The notes: generated by a model from the letters alone, not told the origin. Shown: positions 24,701 through 36,912, numbered from the stretch's first letter. The stretch: 64,000 nucleotides of DNA from Sequoia sempervirens (GCA_007258455.2 VDFB02252616.1:125521060-125585059), one strand, 5' to 3'. Program-made: numbers and translations.

Positions 24701-25953
24701 AGACTCCAGAATAACCAATACAGTTTCCAATTCCCTTTTCAAGAACTCTCCTCAAAATATAGCAAAAGATTGAAATAATGTTTTTCCCAGACTCAAAAAT
24801 ACAAAATCAATGACTTCTCAACTTCTGTATCACTCAGCTTCTATCTGTATGAAAGACTTACCAAAATTCTTAATTCCCATCAAAGATATTGTTCCTTTCT
24901 TCTAAAACTCTAAAAATCAAAAAATAAAAGAAAATAATTCTTTAAAAGCAAGCTTTTTAATTAGATCTCTATTCTTATTCGTCTTCACAACTTTTTCATT
25001 CTTTTATTTGTTTTATTATTTTAATTTCTATTTTTACCACTTTACTTGCACATCACATTATCTATTTAATTTAAATAATTTATTCTAATAATTATCCTTC
25101 ACCAGATAATTGATTTGAATAATTAAAACACATTTAATATTTAATTATTATTTAATTGAAATATATATGACTTTCAAAAATAATTAAATCATTTAAGTAT
25201 TTAAATAGAATTTAATCTAACATTAAAATAAATAATTATTTCAATCACTTAAATAAAATAAAACATAACTTATAAAATGCCACCTTAAATAAACTACGAC
25301 ATAACACATAACACAAAACGCAAATGACGACAATTACACAAAAATGAACAATACCAAACAAACGAGACGATCTGACATCATGGGATGGGATGACTTCATC
25401 GTCACCTCTGTTTCAACATTTAACCGTTGGGCTATAGGTGTTCTCCCTGTCCTGCCGAAATAGGTGGAATCGAGGCTTGTACCTGCAATACCTGCATACA
25501 GATGAAGTCGTGTACATGTGCATACATATATATATAAAATCAAAGCATTAAATTAAAGTACTGCATTGTGAGAAGGAATCGCAACATAACAGGGCACCCG
25601 TGAACGAGTGATGCCATATTGTCCTTCACCAAACCTATTCTAACAATTATAATCTAACTGATAAACTAACATTTCTAAACTAACAATTCATCTCATGACA
25701 TGATTCATTAAATCATTGCATCATAATATAATTCTGAAAATCAACTAACCTAACCAACCACAATGTCATATGAAATAATCAAATCCTCAAGTGTATAAGC
25801 ATAATCACCAACAGTCTACTTAATGGCATAACAACATCATCAAATGTCTAACTATCCAACTCACACAATAACAGTACCATCATAGTATCAAGGTATCAAA
25901 CGAACACATAGAAAAATAATAATAAATCCAACAGTAAGAGGAGGGGTATTACA
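21794..25953 (-). repeat. Main piece of the solo LTR
   Basis: Continues the LTR from the nested insertion to its outer end, GAGGGGTATTACA. It includes the inverted GC-rich island at 23763-23880, and long TA-dinucleotide runs at 23672-23720. The ORFs in it have no recognisable domains. Confidence 0.9.
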
Positions 25954-25958
25954 TGTCT
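25954..25958. repeat. Right TSD of solo LTR (TGTCT)
   Basis: Exact partner of 16517-16521. Confidence 0.9.
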
Positions 25959-26182
25959 ATATTTTATTGCACAACATAATAGTTCTTGTAATATGTACTT
26001 TGTGACTATTTTTTTGTCACGGTTAGTGGATTTTTGTCCACGCTGGTTATGTACTATGTACTTCAGTCTTTAGCAATAGCTACTTAAATTAAAATGATTT
26101 TCATGGCTCCATTCTTGTAAATCCCTTTTGCTTGAATCAATATAAAAATGTTAAATGTGGATTTTAAAACTAATAGTAATTA
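25959..26182 (+). other. Continuation of the pre-insertion sequence after 16521
   Basis: With the LTR removed this follows 16521 directly, that is, about 50 bases after the stop of the 15991 frame. It is A+T-rich with possible polyadenylation-type sequence (AATCAATATAAAAATG near 26137), consistent with a 3' untranslated region, but that is inference. Confidence 0.45.
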
Positions 26183-28934
26183 TCAACATATAGTTTTGAT
26201 CATAAGTGAGCGAAATTTATTGTGACTTATTAGTGGACATTGATAATGAATAAGGTAAAATGAAACATTTAATTCTCTCTTTTCAATGTGTCGAAGTACT
26301 CTACCCCTCATTTATTCTATTGAAATTCTCAATTTGGTTGTGGTACTAGGCGGCAGCGTGGATTAATGCCATATGAATAGCCAGAGTGATTGATTGGATA
26401 GCTTTATATTGAAAACTTCACAATGTAAGTTGTAGAATCATAGATGATGATGTCAATAATCTAGTTATTTTGACAATTGACAGCTTGTGTGGCACTAGCG
26501 ATTTTAACAATTGACAGCTTGTTAGCTTGAGGTACAGTTTGCATGTAGCCAGGTTGTCAGAGTCCATATGTTAATCAAAGTAAACATTTAAATTGTAAAT
26601 GTTAGGCTTAAGTTACACAAATCAATTAAGTTGGATTTTTTGGTTTGCATGAATCACAATTATGACTAGTCACTATACCCAACCTCACACATGACATGTG
26701 TGAGGTGTACAAGGGAACAAGTTGGTAGTGGCACTTTTGGCCCATAAATAAGGGTAGTGAGCACAATTGAAATCATTCATTGAATTGTCATAAGCGTTTT
26801 CATTTTGTAGGGTTAATAACTTAATAAGGATTCAAGAAGAAGATGATGTTGTATTATTAGGGATACTCTAAATTCTCTTGCCTCTAGTTATGTAGTTACA
26901 GAGTAAAAGGCCAATTTCCTTCAAGTTCAGAATGGGTGGAATTGGAAAGAAGTTGATTTCGTTCATCTGACTTCTCGGATAGGTTTTGAACCAGGATGAG
27001 AAGCTATGATGGAGATAAGTGTTATCCTAGTGCATGGAAGCTACAAGTAGAATATGGGAGCAATTTTACTACCCCTCATCATCTGCATGGTTTCCTAGGT
27101 AGTCCCCTTGCATTTATTTTTAGACACCATGGCCTACCAGGCAAGCCCCATGCATTCATTTTTAGTGCTCGTCTTCTGCATGGGAGAAATTTTACAACCC
27201 TTCATCTTATGCATGAGTTTGGTTTTGAAAGGGGCTAAGTACATTTTCTATCTTCACAGCTCCCATTTCCCCAATTGGATTGGCCCCCCTTTCCCCATAC
27301 ATTTATTTTTAGAGCCCATGGCTAACCCGACAAGTCCCATGAGTTTATTTTTAGAGCTCATGGTTGACCCGACAAGTCCCATTTATTTTCAAAGAAACAT
27401 GTATCACATTTACGTTTTCACCAGCGATCCAGATGAAGCTTGGCACTTGCACTTACATTTGTATTTATACTATATAATAATATGACATTGTAATAAAATA
27501 AATGGTTGTGATATTAATGTGACATTGTAATTCATTTTATTAAGGCCTTTGCAGCGTTAAGTTTCAAGCCCCTTGGCCTTGATGTCAATCCTAGCACATT
27601 AAAGTTTAAAGAAAATTTAAAACACATGTTTATTATTTATATCATAAATTACTCAACAGTTTGATGAACATTTGATGTATGGTTGTAGTTGCATTTCATA
27701 ATGAAATGCACAGAGTGCTAGGCTTGCGAAATTAAACCTCTGGAATCACCCTATAACTGTTAGATTAACAAAGATCAACGGTTTAGAATTTGTTTTCAAT
27801 GCAGAAGTAAATCATAAATGGCTTGTTTTAAATGTTATCAGCCATGTACTAATTGTGTACTGTGTAGTCTGGAAGTAACATAGATGTTTCAGTGTCATTC
27901 ACTTTAATATTTGAAAATACAACACTTTCTATTGCTAAGTGACTTTATTTTGAAGTTAGAGGGTCAAGACACGGGGAGATTTCAGTCTTTAGTTTACTCA
28001 TTGTAGTGCACCACCCTATTCTAGGTTCCACAAGTTCCACTTCCAACAAATCCATTCCAGTAACCCAGTTTCAACTTCAAGAATCAAAATTCAAAATCTG
28101 GGTAAGTTAAAGAATTCTTGCAGCTACGTTTCATCATTTGATGTTTCTTAAAATCTTATTTTGTCAAACTTTGAAGTTTAGGTTTAAGGTTAAGAGGCTT
28201 AAGAATTAAGAAAAATTAAGGACTAATAGGGAATTCAAAATTTTCACATTGTTTTAATTGTATTAGCATGTCTACCACCATTGCCACTAGAGCAATGTTG
28301 GATAAAAAAATACATTATGCAAAATTTCTTAAAACCCCAGGTTTCACTGATGAATACCATGATATTTATGATCCTAAAACATATGGTAGGCGTACCCTAG
28401 AACTTATATTTTTGTTTCAGAATAAGGCTTCAAATAAAATGCAAGTTAATAGTATCAGTGCACCGTGGGTAACTGGATTAGGGTGCATGATGTTACATGA
28501 GGTTTTCCCTTACCTAGAATTTATCATGGTATGTGCCCTAAATTATGATGATAATAAAAGAGCAATTGTTAATAAAGATAACAAAGAAGAATTGTTATCC
28601 ATTAATGTAGAAGAACTTCGAAAAGTTTTGGCCTTGGGGTTTACAACTGAAGAATTTGGAAATGTCCACATTGACCTAGAAAAGCTTGCTAGTGATTATG
28701 AAGTAGTCGATGAAATCCAGAGAAAAATTCTTTCTTAAATAGAATAGTTTAGGATAGAAACAAATTGAAAGGTGATCATAAGCCTCCTTATGATTTGGAT
28801 ATTTTTAGACCATGGGTTCAAGATACTATTTCCATGCTAGCATTTTTCCTAGGACTGGATAACAATTTGGAAGTGGGTGCAAGCCTCCTTCAAATGGTGT
28901 ATAATATCCATTATGGTGTTCCACATGTCAAATA
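26183..28934 (+). repeat. Right inverted arm (5' region and start of unknown gene)
   Basis: Matches 6275-9018 in inverted orientation. 26183-28267 is non-coding, with short internal repeats around CATGGGA/TTTTTAGAGCCCATGG (27110-27390). The gene starts at 28268. Confidence 0.9.
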
Positions 28935-31534
28935 TAATTTTATTGGGTACATTATAGAATCCATGCATAAATAATTTTTAATGATTAAAGGAGGTTCCAC
29001 CAAGACATTTAGGTTCACAATCTACTTGTTCTATCTTTTTCTATTCAAACTTACAGGAATGTTTTAGACCAACAAGCTTTAGATTCAACCCTATAGTAAT
29101 GTTGCGGAAAATAAAATGGCTCCAGTATATGGATAGACCACTGTGATAAGGATGCATGATTCTAGAAAGAACTATAGTCATTTTGTAGACTACTTTTTGG
29201 CTCCACTACATCAAGCAATTGCAAATACTCCAATGCTTAGATTTCCTATGTCATGTAGAAATTGCATTCAACTAGGAAAAGAAATAAAATTGGTTGATTG
29301 GTACTTAATGGAAGAATATACTATGCTAAGATTTTATGGATCGGAAGTACAACCATACAAACTTCCAATACGTATGACATAAAGGGTTTTTTCTTTGGAA
29401 TATGTATGGCAGATGCAAAGTACTGATGAACTACACTTTACCAGTAAGGGGAAGAAGACCTTATTTCCTTCTTTACCTTTTTCATGTGGAGGGATCACAT
29501 TTGAGAGAAAAGAATTTAGTTTGGCACATGATCTTTTGAATTTTTTTGATTTTGATGCTATTTATCACTTGTAGTATGATCCATGTGACACCATTAAATC
29601 AATGATTGTGCTCAATAAGAATGTTGGAAGTAGAATTCAACATAAAAGTAAACCCTTGCTTGAAAACTTGAGAAAAAAGGATTCTTGGGATGAGGTCAAA
29701 GTAGCAATGGAGAAAAGTACTGCTAAGAATGGTATTTATTTTGAACAATTGTTAACAGAAATTATGGCATTGCATTGAAAGACAATTAGGAGGTACAACA
29801 ATTTTTATAAAAAAATTCATAAACCATCTAGTAGAGTAAAAATGTCAAATTCTCTAGAGAAGGAAGTTACAGAAAAAAATTGGTCACGATCAAAAATTAC
29901 TGCCTTTTGGTCTATGAGGAAGGAGCTAGGTGATCCAAGAGCTCTTGCAAATTATGGAGATAATGAAGAAGATCATGAGTTTAGAAAATTGTGGAATATA
30001 GAGCATCTAGATGAATGATAAGATAAAGAAAGTGACGATGAATCTAATGATGATAGGGAAGAAGAAATACATGTCAATTTCAAACTTGGTTTAAGTGAGG
30101 CCACAAAAGAAGCATTTACTAAAGGAGAAACCGTGGCTGAAAAAATGGGTTATGAAGATGGTCCTTTGGGGTCCCAAAGACAAGGCCCTCGGATGGTAAT
30201 AGATGTAGAGCATAGAAAACCAATTGATAAAGCTGGCCTTGGGGTTGGAGGTGAAAAAGTAGACCTAGGGCATACAGACCAATTTGTTAGAGCTTCAAAT
30301 CCTCATCCTCATGGTCAAACACAATCACAACTAGGACATGCCCATGGTGGAGGGCTTATTGCAACTAGCACTGCCTTTGGTGGTGATGGTATGGGTAGTA
30401 TTACTAGTAGTGGTCAACATGTGCTACAAAAACAAATTACACACAAGAGGACAACAACACAATATACCACAGAAACACCTGATGATCAAGGCATACAAAA
30501 AAGGCAAAGGATTTTGATAGGTCCAAGTCACACTACCAATGGATCCACCACAAAGGAGTTGTTTCTAGGCACTCCCCCAATTTTAGTTAGTCTAGCTACA
30601 ACATCATTAGCAACTGCAAGTACTACTATTCCTCTGTCATTCAAGCATTACATTGTTCCTGCATCTCTAGGTTTTGATTACATTGAAGAGTTTAAAAAGA
30701 AATCAAAATTTAATAATAAAAAAAGCAACTAATGGAGAGTGCGTCTACTGTAACTTCAGAGCCTGCAACAACCATGGTATTACCCACATTTGACTCAAGT
30801 AAAGAAATTATGGAATACACAATTCTTGTTCCCACAATTCAAAACAAACCAGAAAATCAAATGGCTCCATCTGAATTCCAACTAAACAATATTCATTTGG
30901 ATTTTTCTAGACTCAGAAATGCTGAAAAAATTAATGTATCAAAGAAGAACAATGAGTTGGTGTACACATCATTGCTAAAGCAAGATAGAGAGAAAAAAAG
31001 GTTGCAGAATCAAATTGAAAAGTTACAGGAAAGCCTAGCAAATGAGAAAGCAAAGAGGAAAGCAACAGATAACAAGAGAAATGAAATAGAAAAAAGAATT
31101 AAAAAATCTTTCTCTACATCAACAAGTGAAGAGGATAAGTAGAATGAGACTGCAGTGAATGAACTGAAGCAAAGGCTAGATGAGAGCAACAAGAAATATG
31201 ATGTGGAAAAATCCACTTTAGAAAAATTAAGACTAAGCATTGCGAATGGAAATTCACAATGGGAGCAAAAATTGGAGGAGAGAAAAAGAAATGAACGATT
31301 GGAGGCAAAGCTAATGGAAGCAAAAAATGAAATTAATTTTTGTCAAAATAAGTTATCTAAATTTTGTAGAGAAACAATGAGGCATATGAAACTAAAGATC
31401 TAGGATGAAATAATGCAGGGGATTAATCATTTTTGTGACATGTTTCAATTGATTGATTCTATTAGACAGCATCATAATAAGCTTAACAAATATTTAATGG
31501 ACAAAAAAAATGTGTTGGCATTAGAGAAATCAAC

Positions 31535-31549
31535 AAATCAAATTCAACA
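31535..31549. repeat. Left TSD of LINE (15 bp)
   Basis: AAATCAAATTCAACA, repeated exactly at 34439-34453. Confidence 0.9.
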
Positions 31550-31896
31550 TATATTTTGGGTAGGAGGTTCAAGACCTGTTAAACTTGAATGGCGGAGCAC
31601 ATGAAGGGAAACCCTAAAGCACATGTGGACAAATTGTAGGGGGAGTGTGAGAAAGGGTACTCTGAGGCACGCATGGGTGATAGGCAAGCTGATGGCATGG
31701 GTAATGGCGCAGGTGCAGGCCAAGGCAGCGACTCTTCTCTAGTCGGGTCTGCTATAAAAAAGACTGTTGTTCCATCTGTGGTGGATCGTGTTTTGGAGAA
31801 AAATGATTCTAAGTGCAAAAGCCCTACTGTGAGGGCTTCTTTGAGGTCATTTCATTTAGGGGGCTTGTCAAATAGAGGGTTTATTCCTATTGCAAA

Positions 31897-33206
31897 TGTA
31901 GACACCTAAAAATGACCTAGGCCTACAAGCTTCATTTTTACCACTTTCGTCCTAGCATAATTAAGTCATTTAATTATGTCCTTGGTCCACATTCGACTAT
32001 TGATTAAATAATTCATAATTATTTAATTAATTCATGTCATTTGTTCCTCATGATTATTAAATAAATAAATTTTATTTATTTATCTAATACGTCATTAATT
32101 ATCTAAGTCTTCCTTTAATTAAATAAATTTGTTAATTTATTTAATCCCCCTTTTGTCATTCATTTCTCCTTGATTATTAAATAAATAAATTTTATTTATT
32201 TATCTAATACGTCATTAATTATTTAAGTCTTCCTTTAATTAAATAAATTTCTTAATTTATTTAATCCCCCTTTTATCATTCATTTCTCCTTGATTATTAA
32301 ATAAATAAATGTTATTTATTTATCTAATACGTCACTAATTAAGTCCCCTTCTTTTAAAATTAAATAGATTCTAATTTATTTAATTTTTGTCCATTTCCCA
32401 CTATAATTAAATAATTATTTTAATTATTTAATTATTCATTAGCCTCTTCTCTCATCAAATTAAATAAATTTTTATATTTAATTTAGCCCACTCTCTTGAA
32501 TTTTGAATTAAATCATCATTTAATTCAAAATAATTCCTTTTGTCACATTCCTCTATATTTAAATAATATCTTTATTATTTAAATTATTCACTGGTCACCT
32601 GGAGTAAATAAATTTTATTATTTAATTTCTCCAGCAACCTCTTTGTCCGTGCCAATCTTATCTCTTGACATCTCATTTAATTTCAGCCCTTGATTGAATT
32701 ATTTTATAATTCAATCTCAACCCTTCATCCTTATCATTGCCCTAATTTTGACTTAACCCTATTTCACACTGCAACATTCAATCTTGACCATTGATTCTAG
32801 GGTATTTGTCATCTTCTCATCCTGGCCACACATTCAAAATTGTAGTTTTTATAAAATGGAAATTTTGTTCTCATTTGTATCTCATGCTCATTCTGTCAAC
32901 TTAGGTTATTATTATTGTCATTTGCAGTCATTGTCATTTTAGTGTGAAATCATTTCTTTTATACAAATCCTTCAACACTTGCATAGGGCTTTGACATTAG
33001 TCTAGGTGCTCATTTGAAATCTGAGGGCATCTTTATTTACTGCAAGCTAGGAGGTGTAACAAAGGTCAACCATGGAAGATGAGGACTTAGAGTAACATTG
33101 TTCCTCTTGTTTTCATATTATTTCCTTTGTGCTTTATTATTTCATTGGAATTTTAATGTTATTGTGCTAACCCCTCTAACTATTCTGATATTTTCCCTTG
33201 ATTATA
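31897..33206 (+). mobile_element. Solo LTR nested in the LINE
   Basis: It begins TGTAGACACC, with GCAAA at 31892-31896 and again at 33207-33211. Removing the segment plus one GCAAA restores the ORF1 frame (PIAN then TISIDL), which confirms the borders. The 3' end reads GATTATA, not the usual CA. Contains three tandem 120-bp units starting at 32051, 32171 and 32291. The start TGTAGACA and the alternating TTAATTAAATAAAT style resemble the Tat LTR at 35625, suggesting a related family. Confidence 0.8.
32051..32400 (+). repeat. 120-bp tandem repeat inside the solo LTR
   Basis: TGATTATTAAATAAATAAAT recurs at 32051, 32171 and 32291, period exactly 120. The third unit decays after CGTCACTAATTA. Confidence 0.95.
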
Positions 33207-34438
33207 GCAAATACCATTTCTATTGACCTAAAAATTGAGACGATAGAGTAAATTGATGAGATTGTTTCAGAGCTCTTCATTCGTGGGGTAATTTGTCAGT
33301 TTAGGGGTTTTTGGCCTAGCCTCCCTCAGCTGCACTCCTGTATTTCCAACAAATGGGAACCGCTAATTTCTAGTAAAGTTCATATTTTCCCTATGGCTAA
33401 GGGGTTTTTTGTTGCCAAGTTTGACAATGCTCAGGATAGAAACACAATTTTATGTGACAATTTTTTTAGCTGGGAGGATAAAATTTTGCTGATGATTAAG
33501 CCCTAGCATTCTAATTTCAATCATTCCTCTGAAACTTTCAATAAGATCCCGATTTGGGTTCGGCTTCCAAATCTCCCCCTCCACTTATGGAATGACCCTC
33601 TTTTGGAAGAAGTGGGTGATGCCCTTGGTGATTTTTTGTTGGTGGATGGTGAATCCTCTAAAAAATTTCATTCCACCTTTGCTCGCATATTGGTTGAGAT
33701 GGGTATCGCAAAAGGATTTCCTGCTAAGATTTTACTTAAATCTCCTAAGGGTTCTTGGGTCCAACCTTTGGACTATGAAGGTATTCCCTTCCGTTGCAGA
33801 AGATGTTTCAATACAGGTCATGTTGCTGCTCAATGTGGATTTGAGAAAAAAACAAAGATGGCTACTTAGTGGAGAGGTGCCTCTCTATAGCATATTATGG
33901 TAGAGAAGAAAATTGAACATAGGATTTTTTCTGAGGTGGTTGCTTTGGAACCATAGGGTCTTGGTACTTCCCCTCTAGATGTCTCAAATGGTGGACTTGT
34001 TGATTTTGATCTTGTTGAAACCCCTAAAGAGCATGAGATTTGGTCTCAGGCTGTCACTTCTAGTGATAGTGCCCCGACTATCATTTCTGGTGGATTTTCT
34101 TATATGTATGTGCCTATACGGAAGAATAATGTTGAAATTACTGAAACTATGGTTGTATGCATTCATCTTTAGGAAATTGGTGTGCTGGCTTGGCATGATA
34201 AGGCAACACAAGTGGAAGAAGGATGGGTTACTATTATGGGAAAGAAAGAAAAACTCTCTAGGCCTTCTTTCGACATGACTCTTCGCTCCCACAAGAAAAT
34301 TCCTAAATGTAAATCTTGAAGGGTCTTGCTTGGGGCCAGATTTTTTGGTTGGCTATAGGTTGTCCTTTTTGTAGCTTTGTTTTGGATTGTAAAGGGTTTC
34401 GGGTCCCTTCAAAACCTTTTTTTTCCTTAATAAAAAAT

Positions 34439-34453
34439 AAATCAAATTCAACA
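34439..34453. repeat. Right TSD of LINE
   Basis: Exact copy of 31535-31549 after the A-rich tail. Confidence 0.9.
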
Positions 34454-34864
34454 AACAGTCTACAAAGCTAGTGATAATATTTTGAAATCAAAAGGGATTA
34501 CTAATCAACTTGCTACATCAATGATGTTGTCATATGTCATTGAAAATTGTTCAAGAATGCGTGAAACAAAGAAATATTTGCATTTGGTTGCAAACAAGAT
34601 GAAGAAGCTGGATGAAAAGGTAAAAAATTTCACAGAGCTTGGTTTTCCAAAGGCTTTTGACACAAATGAGTGATTTGTTGGAAAGAATGATTTCAAAAAG
34701 AAGATGGAGGATGCAATGAAGATTGATTTAGACCAATTTCCTCAGAACCCAAATGTGGTGAACTATTTGGATTCCATCAAACCATTGCTAACCTTGAATG
34801 CAAAATTGATTGAAGAATCCAATACAGGTTCCAATTTGAATCATGAATTATTAACAAATCTTTA

Positions 34865-35624
34865 AGTCAAACAACATTAGTTAGAATAAATAACAATCCC
34901 ACCACCTAAAGAGTGGAAGTTGCTAGAAAAGGTGATGCAGTGATTTGATTTTTGATAATATGAGTTTTCAAGTTCTAACTCAGCTTTGTGCAAAGTTGTC
35001 TTTGAGCAAGATTTTGAATTACCAATGCCTCTATGTATTCCTTCATGTGATAATCAATTTAAAATCTCAAATTAAAACTTTAGTAATGTGTTGATGTTCA
35101 ATTATCTGTATTATGGGTTTGGCCAATGCAGTTAAGATCTTTTGGGAAAAACTTTGATTTTCCTCATTAAAGAAAAAACTCTTTTATGCTTTTGAAAGTC
35201 TTTTTTATAGTTATTTTTCAATATAGAAACTCATATGGTGAAGTTCATGTAGACATAATCTTTGTGTTGTGGTGTATGGATTTATTCTATTTATTCTGAG
35301 TATCTTGCCAATATTTACCTATGTTGGTGTTCTAGATGTTTAATAGATTGCATTGCTATCAAATGTTTATCTTTGAATGAATGCTTATGGCAATGGTTGA
35401 GTTCAGTTAAAGAAATTTATTAGTTCTGAAGTGATTCAAGTCTTTGTGCTTTAGTTTATAGTTTGATATTTCATATTGGCATGCCTTTCAAAGCTTTTTG
35501 GTTAAAAGCTACACCTTTCTTTACTTTCTGGTTAAAATCATCTTGAATTTATTTTCTTTCTAGTTTAAGCTTTTATTGTTTAAGTTGTGTGGATGCCTTA
35601 AAACCTTTATAAGTTATTTATATT
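34865..35624. other. Sequence 3' of the unknown gene, up to the Tat element
   Basis: No coding sequence is seen. It is probably the 3' flank of the 28268 unit. It continues at 55398 on the far side of the Tat insertion. Confidence 0.5.
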
Positions 35625-36912
35625 TGTAGACATCAAAAATATATTGATTGACATCATGCATCTGATCCTGACTTACTAACATCGTTTCTTCCTAAATCAT
35701 TCCTCAGTATAACCATTTAATCAAATTCCCCTATCTGATTAAATTCATCAGTATTCGTCCCTTAATTGAATAAATTGTTTTGTCTAATTAAGTCACTTTC
35801 TCTTGTTAATTAAATCAATCCATCTGATCTAATTATCCCTATTTAATTAAATAATCAATTTATTTGATTAAATCTCTAAAGTCTATCCATTAAATTAAAT
35901 AAATTAAAACCTTGTTTGATTTAATCTAACACCATCCCTTTTTATTAAATAAATCAAAATCTTTATTTAATTAGCCTCTTATCATATTCCTCTTTTATCT
36001 GATTTAAATAAATCCATAAATCTAAGTCAAATAAGTCACATCATCTAATCCCCTGTTAAATTAATTAAACCCTTGATTAATTTAACCTCATCTCATGTCA
36101 CATCCTCTAGATAATGCAAGTTGCACATGAAAATAGATTTAATTCATTTATTAAATCTCTATTTTCCTCACAAGGCATCTTTTGGAATATTCTCTCAATT
36201 TGAATTCAAAAATTCCAAGTCAACATGTACATCCAACAAGGCAATAACTTCCTCTTACATGTCCTTTGCCTTGAGCCAAGTGGCATTTATTGCATTTTCC
36301 CTTCCCTCTTGCATGTCATTTCAACAAATTTGAATTTCAAATATTGGCATTTATTGGCACAAACCCCAAATCTTGCACATCCATCATCCATTCATATCTT
36401 GACAAGTGGCACCATATCATTGGATGAATGTTAGTCCCACATTGCTCAAAATTTGGACATTCATCCATCTTGAAATCCTATAAATGAAGAGCTTCTCTCC
36501 TCATTTTATCCATCCACAAACATTGCAAAGTTACCATGCTAAAATACTTAGCCATTCTCATCCATCATTTGAGTTCTTAGCTAGACTTTTTGCAGATTTG
36601 GCTTGGAGTTCTCATCTTTTCCTCAAAGTGGATCACTCTTCATCATCAATCAACAAAGCTTGCATCTTAGGGATTGGGAAAGGGCCAATTTTCACATCAA
36701 ATTGGCACCAATTCCCCCATGGGATCATGAGTTTGCACATCTAATTAGGTTTTTTATCTTGTTTTTGGCATTTTCCTTGTGTTCTTCACTATTTTCATTC
36801 CTAGTTTGATTTGTAAATGGATTTCATGGGGAATCCTTGTTTTAGCTTGCATTTCCTTGTCTAACTCATTTATTCATGTTGGTTTGCAGGTACTAGGAAA
36901 AGGGTTCGCACA
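35625..36912 (+). repeat. 5' LTR of the Tat element
   Basis: 1288 bp, matching 54119-55397 with scattered differences of a few percent by eye. The first ~450 bases are built of AATTAAATAAAT-like phrases. A probable TATA box, TATAAAT, is at 36479-36485. Confidence 0.95.
36479..36485 (+). promoter_or_regulatory. Probable TATA box of the LTR promoter
   Basis: TATAAATGAAGAG sits ~430 bases before the LTR end and is conserved in the 3' LTR (54964-54970). Transcription would start some 30 bases downstream, in the pyrimidine-rich stretch near 36495-36510. Confidence 0.55.

Larger units (their letters stand above)
16522..25953 (-). mobile_element. Solo LTR of a ~4.4-kb LTR family, split by a nested element
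   Basis: The LTR reads on the minus strand from TGTAATACCCCTCCTC (at 25953) to GGGCATTACA (at 16522). It is in two pieces, 16522-16801 and 21794-25953. Joining them across the ATAAA duplication recreates a continuous sequence that matches the related LTR at 16987-21788. Flanking TGTCT repeats show one integration event. The uninterrupted length is about 4440 bp. No internal region or second LTR adjoins it, so it is a solo LTR from LTR-LTR recombination. An LTR of this length is known in some Tat/Ogre elements, but the lineage here cannot be assigned without pol. Confidence 0.9.
31673..34318 (+). pseudogene. LINE ORF1 (DUF4283-like plus CCHC zinc knuckle), interrupted
   Basis: The N-terminal part (31673-31896) is Gly-rich and then basic. 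It is split by the solo LTR and resumes at 33212 in the frame reading TISIDLK. The DUF4283-like core follows (ICQFRGFWPSLPQL, then MAKGFFVAKFDNAQDR and IPIWVRLPNLPLHLWND). A zinc knuckle then reads CRRCFNTGHVAAQCG (C-x2-C-x4-H-x4-C) at about 33792-33836. The C-terminal tail ends SFDMTLRSHKKIPKCKS-stop at 34318. Several in-frame stops (for example after KKTKMAT) show it is dead. Plant L1-type ORF1 proteins have this order; the role is RNA binding. Confidence 0.85.
31550..34438 (+). mobile_element. LINE with ORF1 only (no ORF2)
   Basis: Flanked by a 15-bp exact TSD and ending in an A-rich tail (CCTTAATAAAAAATAA), the marks of target-primed reverse transcription. It is 2889 bp including a nested solo LTR of 1310 bp, so ~1.57 kb of LINE proper. 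It carries an ORF1-type coding sequence and then goes directly into a 3' UTR. No endonuclease or reverse transcriptase sequence is present. The structure is that of a non-autonomous LINE derivative, which would have moved using ORF2 supplied by a relative. Confidence 0.85.
28268..34864 (+). pseudogene. Long unrecognised gene, decayed and split by a LINE
   Basis: It starts at an ATG conserved in the left arm. Frame 2 runs to 28738, then frame 1 carries it from about 28765 to 30732 with several stops, then frame 3 to 31534. After the LINE (31550-34438) the coding sequence resumes and runs to about 34864. Without the LINE the gene is ~3.7 kb, about 1200 codons. Visible segments include PWVQDTISMLAFFLGLD, a Gly/His/Thr-rich low-complexity stretch (30240-30560), and a long Lys/Glu-rich coiled coil from about 30900 to 31400, continued by KMKKLDEKVKNFTELGFPKA after the LINE. 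Many stops are TAG or TGA that would be CAG or CGA before a C-to-T change. No catalytic motif is recognised. Two copies in one window suggest a transposon-borne gene. Confidence 0.7.

Noticed and set aside
16522..25953. A single 9-kb DNA transposon with giant terminal inverted repeats
   Set aside because: An internal ATAAA duplication and polypurine tract show two separate LTR insertions, and the split LTR rejoins perfectly.
6275..28934. Inverted arms as the terminal repeats of one 22-kb transposon
   Set aside because: The gene in the right arm continues well past the homology, so the arms are opposed copies of a unit, not ends.
32051..32400. Regularly spaced 120-bp repeat as a CRISPR-like array
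   Set aside because: Whole units are repeated with no unique spacers, inside a plant LTR.
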